This document shows, piece after piece, positions 16,950 through 25,284 of a stretch of DNA of 64,000 nt (position 1 is its first letter; each line of letters opens with the position of its first letter). The position numbers and the translations under genes are program-made. The notes under the pieces are model-generated. The model worked only from the letters and a program-made list of their open reading frames with translations, did no database searches and was not told the origin of the DNA. Source of the DNA: Halomonas sp. GTDB lineage: Bacteria > Pseudomonadota > Gammaproteobacteria > Pseudomonadales > Halomonadaceae. The stretch lies in the NCBI RefSeq assembly GCF_029263665.1, contig NZ_JAJUFQ010000002.1:1-64000 (forward strand), in the 5' to 3' direction.

Positions 16950-17276
16950 ATGACTGTGGAAGACAACACCACAACCGAACAGAAGCCCAAAGCTACCTTC
17001 GAGACCGTCGAGTTGGACGAACCGATTGCCCGTGGCAAAACCACCATCCGCGAAGTCCAGGTGCGTAAACCGAAGTCTGGTGCGCTGCGTGGTGTAGCTC
17101 TGACGGACATCCTTCAGATGGATGTCAGCGCGTTGACCAAGGTATTGCCACGTATCACCGAGCCCGCCCTGACCGAAGCCGATATCCGAGGGCTTGACCC
17201 TGCTGACCTCGTGCAACTGGGAGGCACCGTCGCTGGTTTTTTGCTACCGAAGAAGATGATCGAGGGCAACGAGTAG
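16950..17276 (+). CDS. E: Tail assembly chaperone, short form (gpE)
   Basis: This 108-residue protein is the P2 gpE equivalent by its place between tube and tape measure and by segments such as TVELDEPIARGKTTIREVQVRKP and GLDPADLVQLGGTVAGFL. In tailed phages the short form and a frameshifted long form coat the tape measure during tail assembly. A T6G slippery site lies ten codons before its stop. P2 gpE is slightly shorter. Confidence 0.92.
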   Translation: MTVEDNTTTEQKPKATFETVELDEPIARGKTTIREVQVRKPKSGALRGVALTDILQMDVSALTKVLPRITEPALTEADIRGLDPADLVQLGGTVAGFLLPKKMIEGNE

Positions 17277-17437
17277 CATTGCCCGAAAGCGTGGATGACG
17301 CCATGGCCGACCTGGCCATGGTGTTCCACTGGGGTCCCATGGAAATGGACGACATGGAACTTGCCGAGCTCATGGCGTGGAGAGAGCGAGCCCGCCTTCG
17401 CTACGAACCCAAGCCCTCTCCCAAACCCCGCAAGTGA
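16950..17437 (+). CDS. Tail assembly chaperone, -1 frameshift form (gpE+E')
   Basis: A -1 slip on the T TTT TTG heptamer at 17237-17243 would join 98 residues of gpE to a 64-residue extension ending at a TGA at 17437. The extension holds ESVDDAMADLAMVFHWGP and WRERARLRYEPKPSPKPRK, which resembles P2 E' (helical then basic). It has no good start of its own, fills the otherwise empty 199-base gap before the tape measure, and gives a 162-residue product. Slippage itself is inferred from the conserved site and the open frame. Confidence 0.85.
17237..17243 (+). promoter_or_regulatory. Programmed -1 frameshift slippery site T6G
   Basis: TTTTTTG is read in the zero frame as (GG)T TTT TTG, the same heptamer and phase used by P2 gene E. 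Downstream of it the E frame closes after ten more sense codons while the -1 frame stays open for 64. Confidence 0.87.
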
Positions 17438-17475
17438 ACCCGACCTGATCCACTCCGCCACGGTAAGGAATCCAG

Positions 17476-20151
17476 ATGGCCAACAAGCTCAGTCTACAAG
17501 TCATCCTGGATACGGTGGATCGGGCCACCCGCCCCCTGAAGAAAATCACCCAGGGCAGTGGCAAAACTGCTGAAGCCCTCAAGGCTAGTCGCGACCAGTT
17601 GCGCCACCTTGAACGTGCCCAGAAAGATCTGCGTGGATTCCGTGACCTCAAGCGACAGGCCGATACCTCAAGCCGCGCCCTCAAGGACCAGCAGCAAGAG
17701 ATCCGAGACCTATCCCGGCAGATCAAGAATGCCGAGGGAGATACCACGGCCCTGACGCGCAAGCGAGATGAAGCCATTCGTCAGGCGCGCCGACTCAGCC
17801 AACAGTACGGGAATGAACAGCGGCAGCTCCAGCAGCTACGTAGCAGCATGACTCGGGTCGACGGTGTGACGGGTAAGCTCGGTGACCAACAACGTGAGTT
17901 GCAACGCCGGATCCAACAAGCCAACCAGGAGATGCAGAAGCAACAGCGCCACTTGGGAGAAATTGCCCGCAAACAGCGCTTGGCGGCAGAGGCATCTCGA
18001 CGGTATCAACGGGGCATCTCACATGCCGGCCGCGTTTCGGGGGCCGGTGCTGCTGGACTTGCCACTGGCGGCGCGACGCTCTACGGGGGCGCTCGAATGT
18101 TGGCTCCGGGCGTCGACTATGGTGCGGCCATGTCGCGTGTTCAAGCACTCACCCGCCTGAACAAAGATGATCCGTTGATGGAAGGCTTGCGCAGTCAGGC
18201 GCGTGAGCTGGGATCGAGCACATCATTCAGTGCCACCCAAGCTGCCGATGCCCAAGGCTTCCTGGCCATGGCGGGTTTCGATCCCAAGGCGATCATGGCA
18301 GCCATGCCCGACATGCTGAACTTGGCCAAGGCCAATGGCACCGACCTGGGGCGCACCGCAGATATCTCCTCGAACATCTTGTCTGGCTTCGGGCTGGATC
18401 CCGCGCAAATGGGGCGTGTCGGTGATGTGTTGACCGCGACGACCACTCGAGCCAACGTGAATCTCGAGATGCTGGGTGAGTCGATGAAGTACGTTGCACC
18501 ACAGGCTCGAGCGATGGGGGTCTCGATAGAAGAAGCCGCCGCCATGACAGGCCTATTGGGGAATGTGGGTATTCAGGGCAGTCAGGCCGGTACGACTTTG
18601 CGCGCGATGATGACACGCCTTGCCGCACCGACGAGCAGTGCCGCTGGTGCCCTCAGGGAACTGGGCGTTGATGCCAAGGATGCCGATGGCAATCTACGCC
18701 AGGTGCCTAAGATCCTTGCTGATGTGGCCAGAGCAACTGAGAACATGGGTAATGCCGACCGAGCCGCTTATCTGAAAGATATTTTTGGCGAGGAGCCCGG
18801 TGCCGGTATGGCGGAGCTCATCGCCCAGCAGGGGTCTGCAGGTATCGAGAAGTTTGTGGAGATACTCGAGAATGCCGCTGGCGAGAACGCCCGGGTAGCC
18901 AAGACCATGGCAGACAACATCCAAGGCGATCTGCAAGGGCTGGGTAGTGCCTGGGAAGAAATCGGCATCACCATCACTGATACCAACGAAGGTCCATTGC
19001 GTGACCTGATCCAGAACGTCACCGCAATTACTCGCGCCGTTGGCAACTGGATGAAAGAAAACCCTCGACTCACCGGTCAGCTGGCAGTGGCAGCAGCAGG
19101 TCTCGCCACCCTGGTGGCGGCGGGTGGCAGCCTGATGGTCATGCTCGGCTCCATTTTGGGCCCCATCGCCATGGTGCGTTATGCCCTTACCTTGCTCTCA
19201 TTGAATCCTGTCAGCCTGACCATCATGGGCATCGTCGCGGCTGCCACTGCCCTGGCGGGGGTGGCTTACCTGGTGTATCGCAACTGGGATTCCATCGCCG
19301 GATGGTTCGGCGATCGGTGGGAACAGATCAAGACCGCCTTTCATGATGGCATTGGGGGAGTTTCGCGCCTGATTATGGACTGGTCGCCACTTGGCCTGCT
19401 GTGGCGAGGTATCAGCGCAGGGTTGGAAATGCTGGGGGTGAAAGTCCCCGAGAACATGCGCACGCTGGGCGGTGCCATCATCGATGGGCTGATCGGCGGA
19501 ATCACCGCCAAGTTGGCACCTCTCGGGGAGTCGATCAGCGAGATGGGCCAGAATGTCATTACCTGGTTCAAAGAGAAGCTCGGTATCAATAGCCCCAGCC
19601 GTGTATTCGCCGAGTTTGGTACCAACCTCATCGAAGGTCTGGTCAACGGCATCAAGGAACGCTGGCAGTCTCTGAAAGAATCCATCGGCAATACGGCTGA
19701 TGCTGTAGCTGACTGGTTCAAGAGCGCCTTGGGCATCCATTCGCCCTCGCGTGTGTTCGCTGAACTGGGTGGCCACACCATGGATGGCTACCAGCAAGGC
19801 ATCCAACGCAGTGAACGCGGACCACTCGATGAGATTGCCGCCTTTGCCAAGCGCATGACTCAGGCAGGTGCCGGCATTGCCCTTGGGGCATTGGGGCTCA
19901 CGACGGCCACGGCCGGTGTGCTGGATACCGCCACGATAGCAGACGTGCCTATCGACCACCGGCCACCACTGTCTGCCGGCATCAATGGCGACGTGGCCAT
20001 CAGTATTGGCGACATCAATGTCTATGCCGCGCCAGGCATGGACGAACAAGCCCTCGCCCGCTATGTCGCCGCCGAAGTTCAGCGCGCCCTGGACCGAGCT
20101 GCCCGAGAGCAATCTGCACGTCGACGCAGTGCCTTTCACGATATCGACTGA
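17476..20151 (+). CDS. T: Tail tape measure protein (gpT)
   Basis: This 891-residue protein sets tail length. An N-terminal coiled coil (about residues 10-180, with LKASRDQLRHLERAQKDLRGF) leads into the TP901-type tape measure core (MSRVQALTRLNKDD, SSTSFSATQAADAQGFLAMAG, NILSGFG, LLGNVGIQGSQAGTTLRAM). A hydrophobic part lies near residues 535-600 and two similar repeats follow near 680-760 (GINSPSRVFAEFG and GIHSPSRVFAELG). It is somewhat longer than P2 gpT, predicting a slightly longer tail. Confidence 0.96.
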   Translation: MANKLSLQVILDTVDRATRPLKKITQGSGKTAEALKASRDQLRHLERAQKDLRGFRDLKRQADTSSRALKDQQQEIRDLSRQIKNAEGDTTALTRKRDEAIRQARRLSQQYGNEQRQLQQLRSSMTRVDGVTGKLGDQQRELQRRIQQANQEMQKQQRHLGEIARKQRLAAEASRRYQRGISHAGRVSGAGAAGLATGGATLYGGARMLAPGVDYGAAMSRVQALTRLNKDDPLMEGLRSQARELGSSTSFSATQAADAQGFLAMAGFDPKAIMAAMPDMLNLAKANGTDLGRTADISSNILSGFGLDPAQMGRVGDVLTATTTRANVNLEMLGESMKYVAPQARAMGVSIEEAAAMTGLLGNVGIQGSQAGTTLRAMMTRLAAPTSSAAGALRELGVDAKDADGNLRQVPKILADVARATENMGNADRAAYLKDIFGEEPGAGMAELIAQQGSAGIEKFVEILENAAGENARVAKTMADNIQGDLQGLGSAWEEIGITITDTNEGPLRDLIQNVTAITRAVGNWMKENPRLTGQLAVAAAGLATLVAAGGSLMVMLGSILGPIAMVRYALTLLSLNPVSLTIMGIVAAATALAGVAYLVYRNWDSIAGWFGDRWEQIKTAFHDGIGGVSRLIMDWSPLGLLWRGISAGLEMLGVKVPENMRTLGGAIIDGLIGGITAKLAPLGESISEMGQNVITWFKEKLGINSPSRVFAEFGTNLIEGLVNGIKERWQSLKESIGNTADAVADWFKSALGIHSPSRVFAELGGHTMDGYQQGIQRSERGPLDEIAAFAKRMTQAGAGIALGALGLTTATAGVLDTATIADVPIDHRPPLSAGINGDVAISIGDINVYAAPGMDEQALARYVAAEVQRALDRAAREQSARRRSAFHDID

Positions 20152-20166
20152 TCAGGAGCTTCACTG

Positions 20167-20610
20167 ATGATGATGGCCTATGGCTTGTTCGTGTTCGGGC
20201 TGAGTACCGCCAGTTATCGAGAGCTTCAACGCCGAACGTCCTGGCGACATGCACCGCAGAGCCGAATTGGCAGGCGGCCTGCTCGGCAATTCCTCGGACC
20301 TGCAGATGACACCATCACGCTCACAGGAACCTTGCTGCCCCATTTCACCGGTGGTCAGCAGAACCTGGACTATTTACGCGAGATGGCCAGCCAGGGAGCA
20401 GCTTGGCCATTGATCGAGGGCAATGGCAGCTACTACGGCCTGTTCATCATCGAAAGTATGAACGAAAGCAAGAGCCACCATATGCGAGATGGTAGCGCTC
20501 AGAAGATTGAGTTCGACCTGACTCTACAGCGCATTGATGAGGATAGCGGTGATGCTATCAGCCGCCTCGGCAACGTAACGGCCCGCGCACTGACTGGAGT
20601 CCTGGCATGA
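20167..20610 (+). CDS. U: Tail protein U (gpU)
   Basis: This 147-residue protein matches P2 gpU: MAYGLFVFGLSTASYRELQRRTSWRH at the start and GNGSYYGLFIIESMNESKSHHMRDG further on. It acts at tail tip or tube termination in P2-like assembly. Three ATG codons stand in a row; the first (20167) has AGGAG eight bases upstream and is chosen. It overlaps gpD by four bases. Confidence 0.93.
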   Translation: MMMAYGLFVFGLSTASYRELQRRTSWRHAPQSRIGRRPARQFLGPADDTITLTGTLLPHFTGGQQNLDYLREMASQGAAWPLIEGNGSYYGLFIIESMNESKSHHMRDGSAQKIEFDLTLQRIDEDSGDAISRLGNVTARALTGVLA

Positions 20611-21620
20611 CGGCATGGTTTCTCCAGCAGCAAGGCCGCCCAGCCAGAGTGCCCAGTTACGATATATCCCTGGCTGGCCAGCGCATCAGTCCGGAATTCG
20701 GTGCCCGCCTGCAGTCTCTTCGTCTGACCGACCGCCGTGGCCTTGAGGCCGACCAGTTGGACATTGAGCTCGAGGACCATGATGGACGTCTCGACCTTCC
20801 CTCGCGAGGTGCAGAACTGCAACTTTCCCTTGGCTGGAAAGGAGATGGCCTGGTGGATCGAGGCACTTATATCGTCGATGAAATCGAGCACTTTGGGGCT
20901 CCAGACACCCTCACTATCCGTGCACGTTCTGCTGACATGCGTCAGGATCTCCCCGGCAAGCGTACGCAAAGCTGGGACGACATCACTGTGCGCGACATCA
21001 TCGCCACAATTGCAGAACGCCATGACCTCGAACCCAAAGTATCGATGGACCTGGCCGGAATCCGGGTGGGCCACATCGACCAGACCGACGAGAGTGATCT
21101 GCATTTTCTGACGCGCCTGGCCGAGCGCTACGATGCTGTGGCTACCATCAAAGCTGGCAACTTGCTGTTTATCCCTGCTGGACAGGCCACTACGGCAGGC
21201 GGAACAGAGATCCCACCGATTCGGCTCTATCGCCAGGTGGGTGACACGCATCGCTATACCGTCTCCGATCGTGATGCGTATACCGGAGTGAAGGCATTCT
21301 GGAATGACACTGCAGGTGCTGAACGCAAGATAGTGATCGCCGGAGAGACCGAGAACCTGAAAAGCCTGCGTCCGACCTATGCCAGCGAGGAGGATGCGCT
21401 TGCGGCTGCCCGCGCAGAGTGGCAACGGCTCCAACGTGGCGGAGCTGAGTTCACCCTGGATCTAGCCGAGGGACGACCAGACCTCTATCCCGAAACACCA
21501 GTGCAGTTGCAGGGGTGGAAACCGCAGATCGACGAGACCAACTGGCTGATCACCGAAGTAGTGCACACACTGAATGACAGTGCCTACACCACAGCGCTGA
21601 CAATGGAGGTGAAGGGTTGA
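20607..21620 (+). CDS. D: Baseplate hub protein (gpD)
   Basis: This 337-residue protein is the P2 gpD type. It shows LRLTDRRGLEADQLDIELEDHDGRLDLPSRG, DEIEHFGAPDTLTIRARSADMR and a C-terminal block with VQLQGWKPQIDETNWLI. gpD forms the hub that joins the tube to the gpV spike. It is the last late gene, and it ends five bases from the stop of the convergent SRAP gene without an obvious terminator between them. Confidence 0.95.
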   Translation: MTAWFLQQQGRPARVPSYDISLAGQRISPEFGARLQSLRLTDRRGLEADQLDIELEDHDGRLDLPSRGAELQLSLGWKGDGLVDRGTYIVDEIEHFGAPDTLTIRARSADMRQDLPGKRTQSWDDITVRDIIATIAERHDLEPKVSMDLAGIRVGHIDQTDESDLHFLTRLAERYDAVATIKAGNLLFIPAGQATTAGGTEIPPIRLYRQVGDTHRYTVSDRDAYTGVKAFWNDTAGAERKIVIAGETENLKSLRPTYASEEDALAAARAEWQRLQRGGAEFTLDLAEGRPDLYPETPVQLQGWKPQIDETNWLITEVVHTLNDSAYTTALTMEVKG

Positions 21621-21625
21621 CCTTG

Positions 21626-22288
21626 TCAGAACTGACTGGGAATGAGAAATGCCTCTCCGGTCGGTACTTTGCTGTAGGTCCGGTCTATCGGTGTTGCCAT
21701 CAGGTCGCCACGCAAGGCCGGTTCAAGCAGGTAATCCAGCCGCGATGTATCGATGATCGCGGGTGACAGCCAGTCCTTGTAAGCATCTTCGGGCAGCCAT
21801 AGCGGCACCGACTTGCGGTGAATGTCTCTCAGGGGCTCAATGCCTGCCAAAGTGATGATTGACGCGGAATAGACCAGTTCACCGGTGACCTGGTCGACCC
21901 ATTCCTTGTACAGCCCACCAAAAGCGATGGCGCTGCCGTCCGCCGGCTTGAGCAAGTGGGGGTTTTTGCCGTCCTGGCTCTCCACAAAGGCTGTGGCTGG
22001 AATGATGCAGCGGCTTTGGCGGTATTCCGGTTTCTTGGGCACTTTCCGATAGTTGGTATTGACCGAGAAGTAATCCTTGTGGGGCTTCAAGCCCTCTGCT
22101 GTCTGCTGCAAATACAGCCACCAGATAGCAGGCCGCACGACGTGGCCACCATCGGACCCAGTAACGATGCTGATCAAACTTCCGGGTTTGAAGTTTGTTC
22201 CGTAGATCAAATCGTTATGACTCACACCTAGCCTTTCAGCTAGCTGCGTAGCGCCACTTGTCTTGACCAGGACGTAATTGGTACACAT
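21626..22288 (-). CDS. SRAP-family abasic-site crosslinking protein (YedK/HMCES-like)
   Basis: This 220-residue protein has the fold pattern of SOS response-associated peptidases, which bind abasic sites in single-stranded DNA through the amino-terminal Cys. All four key positions of E. coli YedK (Cys2, Asn75, Glu105, His160) have counterparts: Cys2, Asn77 in VNTNYRK, Glu103 in RCIIPATAFVE and His157 in DIHRKSVP. The start reads MCTNY instead of the usual MCGR, so it is a divergent branch. It is divergent from umuDC with one LexA box in the 33-base gap, so induction by DNA damage is likely. Confidence 0.9.
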   Translation of the reverse strand: MCTNYVLVKTSGATQLAERLGVSHNDLIYGTNFKPGSLISIVTGSDGGHVVRPAIWWLYLQQTAEGLKPHKDYFSVNTNYRKVPKKPEYRQSRCIIPATAFVESQDGKNPHLLKPADGSAIAFGGLYKEWVDQVTGELVYSASIITLAGIEPLRDIHRKSVPLWLPEDAYKDWLSPAIIDTSRLDYLLEPALRGDLMATPIDRTYSKVPTGEAFLIPSQF

Positions 22289-22296
22289 ACTTTTAC

Positions 22297-22312
22297 CTGT
22301 ATATATGTCCAG
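22297..22312. promoter_or_regulatory. LexA (SOS) box shared by the SRAP gene and umuDC
   Basis: CTGTATATATGTCCAG has the CTG-N10-CAG form and agrees with the gammaproteobacterial LexA consensus CTGTATATATATACAG at 14 of 16 positions. It is 8 bases before the SRAP start and 9 before the umuD start, so one LexA dimer could silence both. The umuD message must have a very short leader if its promoter overlaps the box. Confidence 0.88.
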
Positions 22313-22321
22313 GTTTAGAGA

Positions 22322-22756
22322 ATGTCCGTTACCTTCGTATCACGTAGCGAGGTTGAAAGCGCCTTCGCTGCCCCATGCTTTCTGGCCCGCGTCCGTGCTG
22401 GTTTCCCCAGCCCGGCAGACGACTACATGGACCGCCGTCTTGACCTCAATGAGTACCTGATCCACCACAGGGAAGCGACGTTCTATTGCTGGGTACAAGG
22501 CGAATCCATGGAAGGTGTCGGCATCTTCGACGGAGATTTACTTATCGTAGACCGCGCGGAAGATGCGCGGGATGGAGATGTGGTGTTGGCTAGCCTGAAC
22601 GGTGAGCTGACATGCAAGATTCTGGATATTCCGCGCCGGCGGCTGATCGCAGCCCACCAGGATTACCCGCCCATCGTCATTTCTGAGGGTGCCTGTTTCG
22701 AAGTTGAAGGGACGGTCATCAGTTCTATTAGGCTATTCCGTGCTCGCCCTCGTTGA
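22322..22756 (+). CDS. umuD: UmuD-like S24 protein, DNA polymerase V subunit
   Basis: This 144-residue protein keeps the self-cleavage machinery: a cleavage site Ala26-Gly27 ([13 protein letters not shown]), nucleophile Ser62 in GESMEG and general base Lys99 in GELTCKILD, spaced exactly as Ser60-Lys97 in E. coli UmuD. Once trimmed by RecA-stimulated cleavage it should join UmuC to form the translesion polymerase. It lies behind the LexA box and overlaps umuC by 17 bases. Confidence 0.92.
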   Translation: MSVTFVSRSEVESAFAAPCFLARVRAGFPSPADDYMDRRLDLNEYLIHHREATFYCWVQGESMEGVGIFDGDLLIVDRAEDARDGDVVLASLNGELTCKILDIPRRRLIAAHQDYPPIVISEGACFEVEGTVISSIRLFRARPR

Positions 22757-23990
22757 CTGCAACTCGTTTTATGCGAGCTGCGAGCAGATCTTTCGGCCCG
22801 ATCTGCGCGGCCGGCCAGTAGTGGTGCTTTCGAACAATGACGGCTTCGTCGTTGCCAGATCGAAGGAGGCCAAGGCGCTGGGCATTCCAGACCTGGAACC
22901 TTTCTTCAAGATCGAACGCCTGTTACGTCAGCACCATGTGGCAATCTTCTCGTCCAACTATCCGCTGTATGGCGATATTTCCGACCGTGTGATGACCACG
23001 TTGCAGACATTCAGCCCAAGAATTGAGGTCTACAGCATCGACGAGATGTTCCTGGACCTGGCCGGCCTGCAAGTGGACTTCCCGACATTGGGCAGGGAGA
23101 TCAAGGACCGCGTATGGAAGCACGTCAGAATGCCGGTGGGGGTAGGTATTGCACCCAGCAAGACTTTGGCCAAGCTGGCCAACCGTGCTGCGAAGAAGAT
23201 TCCCAAGTGCAATGGTGTGTGCGTGCTCGATGAGCCATACAAATGGGAATGGCTGTTGAAACGCACCCCGGTGACAGGGATCTGGGGAATAGCGAAACGC
23301 CTGGCCAAACGCCTTGAGGAACTGAGTATCTACACGGCATGGGACCTGGCCACGGCAAATGCCAAGGTGGTTAGGCGGGCGAGCAGCATCAACCTGGAGC
23401 GCACGATCGAGGAACTGAACGGGCGCCCGTGCCTCGCCCTGGAGGACGTACCGCCGGCAAAAAAGCAGATCTATTGCACCCGGGGATTCGGTAAGCGCCT
23501 GGATACTCTGGAACCAATTCAAGAGGCAGTAACGCTTTATGCTTCCCGCGCTGTGGACAAGCTACGCGCACAGAATGGCCTGGTTACTACCTTGCATGTG
23601 TTCTTGCATACTTCGCCATTTGAACCCGGTTTCTACAGTGCCAGCACGGTTGCACAACTGCCTTACCCCACAGATGACGTGCGGCTCGTCGCAAGTACCG
23701 CGCGGAAGGCCGTAGCAGAGCTGTATCGGTCTGGCCATCAGTTCATGAAAGCCGGGGTAGGGATGATCGAAGTGCTGGACCGGCGATACCATCAGTTCGA
23801 TATGCTCGAACCCGGCCAGTCATTGAAATCTGACAAGTTGATGGCTGCCCTTGATGCGATCAAAAAACGACATGGCAAGCAGGCGGTGTATCTCGCCGCC
23901 CAGGGCGTCACACAGCCATGGTATATGCGACAGAAATTTAGATCTCCAGAGTACACAACACGTTGGGGAGAACTGCCGACTGTTGTGTAG
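22740..23990 (+). CDS. umuC: UmuC-like Y-family DNA polymerase V catalytic subunit
   Basis: This 416-residue protein has the size of E. coli UmuC. Catalytic acidic residues are in [12 protein letters not shown] and in YSIDEMFLD; later blocks are [19 protein letters not shown] and [11 protein letters not shown]. The C-terminal end ([11 protein letters not shown] to TTRWGELP) is the DUF4113 tail usual in UmuC. GTG 22740 is preferred because it opens directly on the polymerase motif LALVDCN; an upstream ATG at 22689 would add 17 unlikely residues inside umuD. Phage-borne, it would let the lysogen copy damaged DNA at the cost of mutation. Confidence 0.95.
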   Translation: MLALVDCNSFYASCEQIFRPDLRGRPVVVLSNNDGFVVARSKEAKALGIPDLEPFFKIERLLRQHHVAIFSSNYPLYGDISDRVMTTLQTFSPRIEVYSIDEMFLDLAGLQVDFPTLGREIKDRVWKHVRMPVGVGIAPSKTLAKLANRAAKKIPKCNGVCVLDEPYKWEWLLKRTPVTGIWGIAKRLAKRLEELSIYTAWDLATANAKVVRRASSINLERTIEELNGRPCLALEDVPPAKKQIYCTRGFGKRLDTLEPIQEAVTLYASRAVDKLRAQNGLVTTLHVFLHTSPFEPGFYSASTVAQLPYPTDDVRLVASTARKAVAELYRSGHQFMKAGVGMIEVLDRRYHQFDMLEPGQSLKSDKLMAALDAIKKRHGKQAVYLAAQGVTQPWYMRQKFRSPEYTTRWGELPTVV

Positions 23991-24114
23991 TGTGTACTGC
24001 CTCAGGCCCTATCAAAAGAGATAATCAGAGATCTTTCCTGATTTTCCAATAAAATTGGAGAACAGAAGTAGATGGCTAATAAGACCGCCTGTATGGTACA
24101 TGATATGAACGCAT

Positions 24115-24852
24115 TCATCGTTGGTGGATAGTATCCAGGACTTCCATAATTTCTCGAACGTCCCTTAACTCGACGAAATGTGCAGAGACTTTACTTCCAT
24201 GGCTTCTTAATACAGAAGACCCTATAGGTTTAAGTTTGGACCCAGAGACGGAAAACGAAAAAATAAACCCTAATGCAACCCAATGAAATGATGCTTCTTC
24301 GTCACTTATCCTATGAAATGGAAGCATAACTAGATCTTTCACCAGCTCTTCACCTGTGATATCTCCAAAATCGTGATTACATACTAGTCTTGAGATTTTA
24401 AGTACATAAGGACTATTATGATTAGCTTTCCCATTAAGAATACAATATCGGAACTCATCCATAAGATATTCAGGAAAAAACACTTTATGGGAGAATATGC
24501 TTTGAGAAGATAAAGCCGAACGCCAAAATACACTAAGAACAAAAAGATAGATCTTTCTAAGATTAGCTCCTGATGCTCTAACTTTATCTTTATATCTTAT
24601 GAATTTGACACCTTTTTCCTGTCCTTTAAGAAAGCGAATCGCATAACTTTCATACTCCCTCGACAAGAATTGCTCACAGTCACCGCAAAACATTTTTTCG
24701 TGAAAGCTTTCAATGGATTCCCGGACTGGCTCATCAAGATCAGAACTAACATGGGTGGCTAGGCCATTTTGCTTAATTCTCCTAATGAAAGCATTGGGAA
24801 TAATATGAGAGTTCCTTAACTCAGATTCTTTTAAGCATAGTTTACAGTTCAT
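24115..24852 (-). CDS. HNH-like zinc protein of unknown role, AT-rich
   Basis: This 245-residue protein opens with a knuckle CKLC and a SHIIP motif (about residues 3-20), followed near residue 55 by FCGDCEQFLSREYE. The order CxxC, SHIIP, CxxCE is that of treble-clef HNH-type proteins, but the rest is not recognised and nuclease activity is not shown. The gene is clearly more AT-rich than its neighbours, which suggests recent transfer. It is the most distal member of the leftward group behind the repressor and could be a defence or lysogenic conversion gene. Confidence 0.7.
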   Translation of the reverse strand: MNCKLCLKESELRNSHIIPNAFIRRIKQNGLATHVSSDLDEPVRESIESFHEKMFCGDCEQFLSREYESYAIRFLKGQEKGVKFIRYKDKVRASGANLRKIYLFVLSVFWRSALSSQSIFSHKVFFPEYLMDEFRYCILNGKANHNSPYVLKISRLVCNHDFGDITGEELVKDLVMLPFHRISDEEASFHWVALGFIFSFSVSGSKLKPIGSSVLRSHGSKVSAHFVELRDVREIMEVLDTIHQR

Positions 24853-24900
24853 ACATGAGCACCATAATTAATTAACATTATTCAATTAAAAATATATTTA

Positions 24901-25266
24901 TTATATTGCGTGAGGAGATCGATGCTGCGCTACCACTACACCTCTCACATCACAGGGCCTGGCGAATATACCTTGACCACCGCCAGCAGGTATCATGCGA
25001 AAAGATCCACCGATACGATGGCAATGGAAGAGGCGAAGCTGGCCTTCAACGTCCATCAAAGCCAGATCGCCATGCTGTAATGCTCGTGCTTCGTCTACTA
25101 CCAGCACGTCGCTTTCCTGAATTTTTCCTTCAACTCCAGCTTCATCTGAGACTTCCACCAGATAGCAACTGAGGGGAATATCTCGTACCCCAAGCGACAA
25201 AACACATGGATCGGTAAGGCCCGGTACTACCGGGCCAAGATATGTAACTAACATAAGCCTTCTCAA
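24901..25266 (-). CDS. UmuD-like S24 domain protein lacking the catalytic Ser and Lys
   Basis: This 121-residue protein aligns well with the UmuD core: EVSDEAGVEGKIQESDVLVVD over [21 protein letters not shown], then ALQHGDLALMDVEGQLRLFHCH over the TVKKL region and FRMIPAGG over the QLIPMN region. Where UmuD has GDSM it has SDEA, and the lysine is replaced within RLFHCH, so it cannot self-cleave in the usual way. It carries no DNA-binding domain. It may act as a fixed UmuD-prime mimic or a decoy for the phage UmuC or repressor; this is inference. No LexA box was seen before it. Confidence 0.7.
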   Translation of the reverse strand: MRRLMLVTYLGPVVPGLTDPCVLSLGVRDIPLSCYLVEVSDEAGVEGKIQESDVLVVDEARALQHGDLALMDVEGQLRLFHCHRIGGSFRMIPAGGGQGIFARPCDVRGVVVAQHRSPHAI

Positions 25267-25284
25267 TACAGAATCTTTGACTAC

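Noticed and set aside
22689..22739. Upstream ATG for umuC
   Set aside because: It would add 17 residues inside umuD ahead of the conserved [10 protein letters not shown] opening; GTG 22740 fits the family.
24072..24131. A 19-codon frame with a GGAG-like site after umuC
   Set aside because: Too short to support without other evidence, and it overlaps the end of the convergent HNH-like gene.
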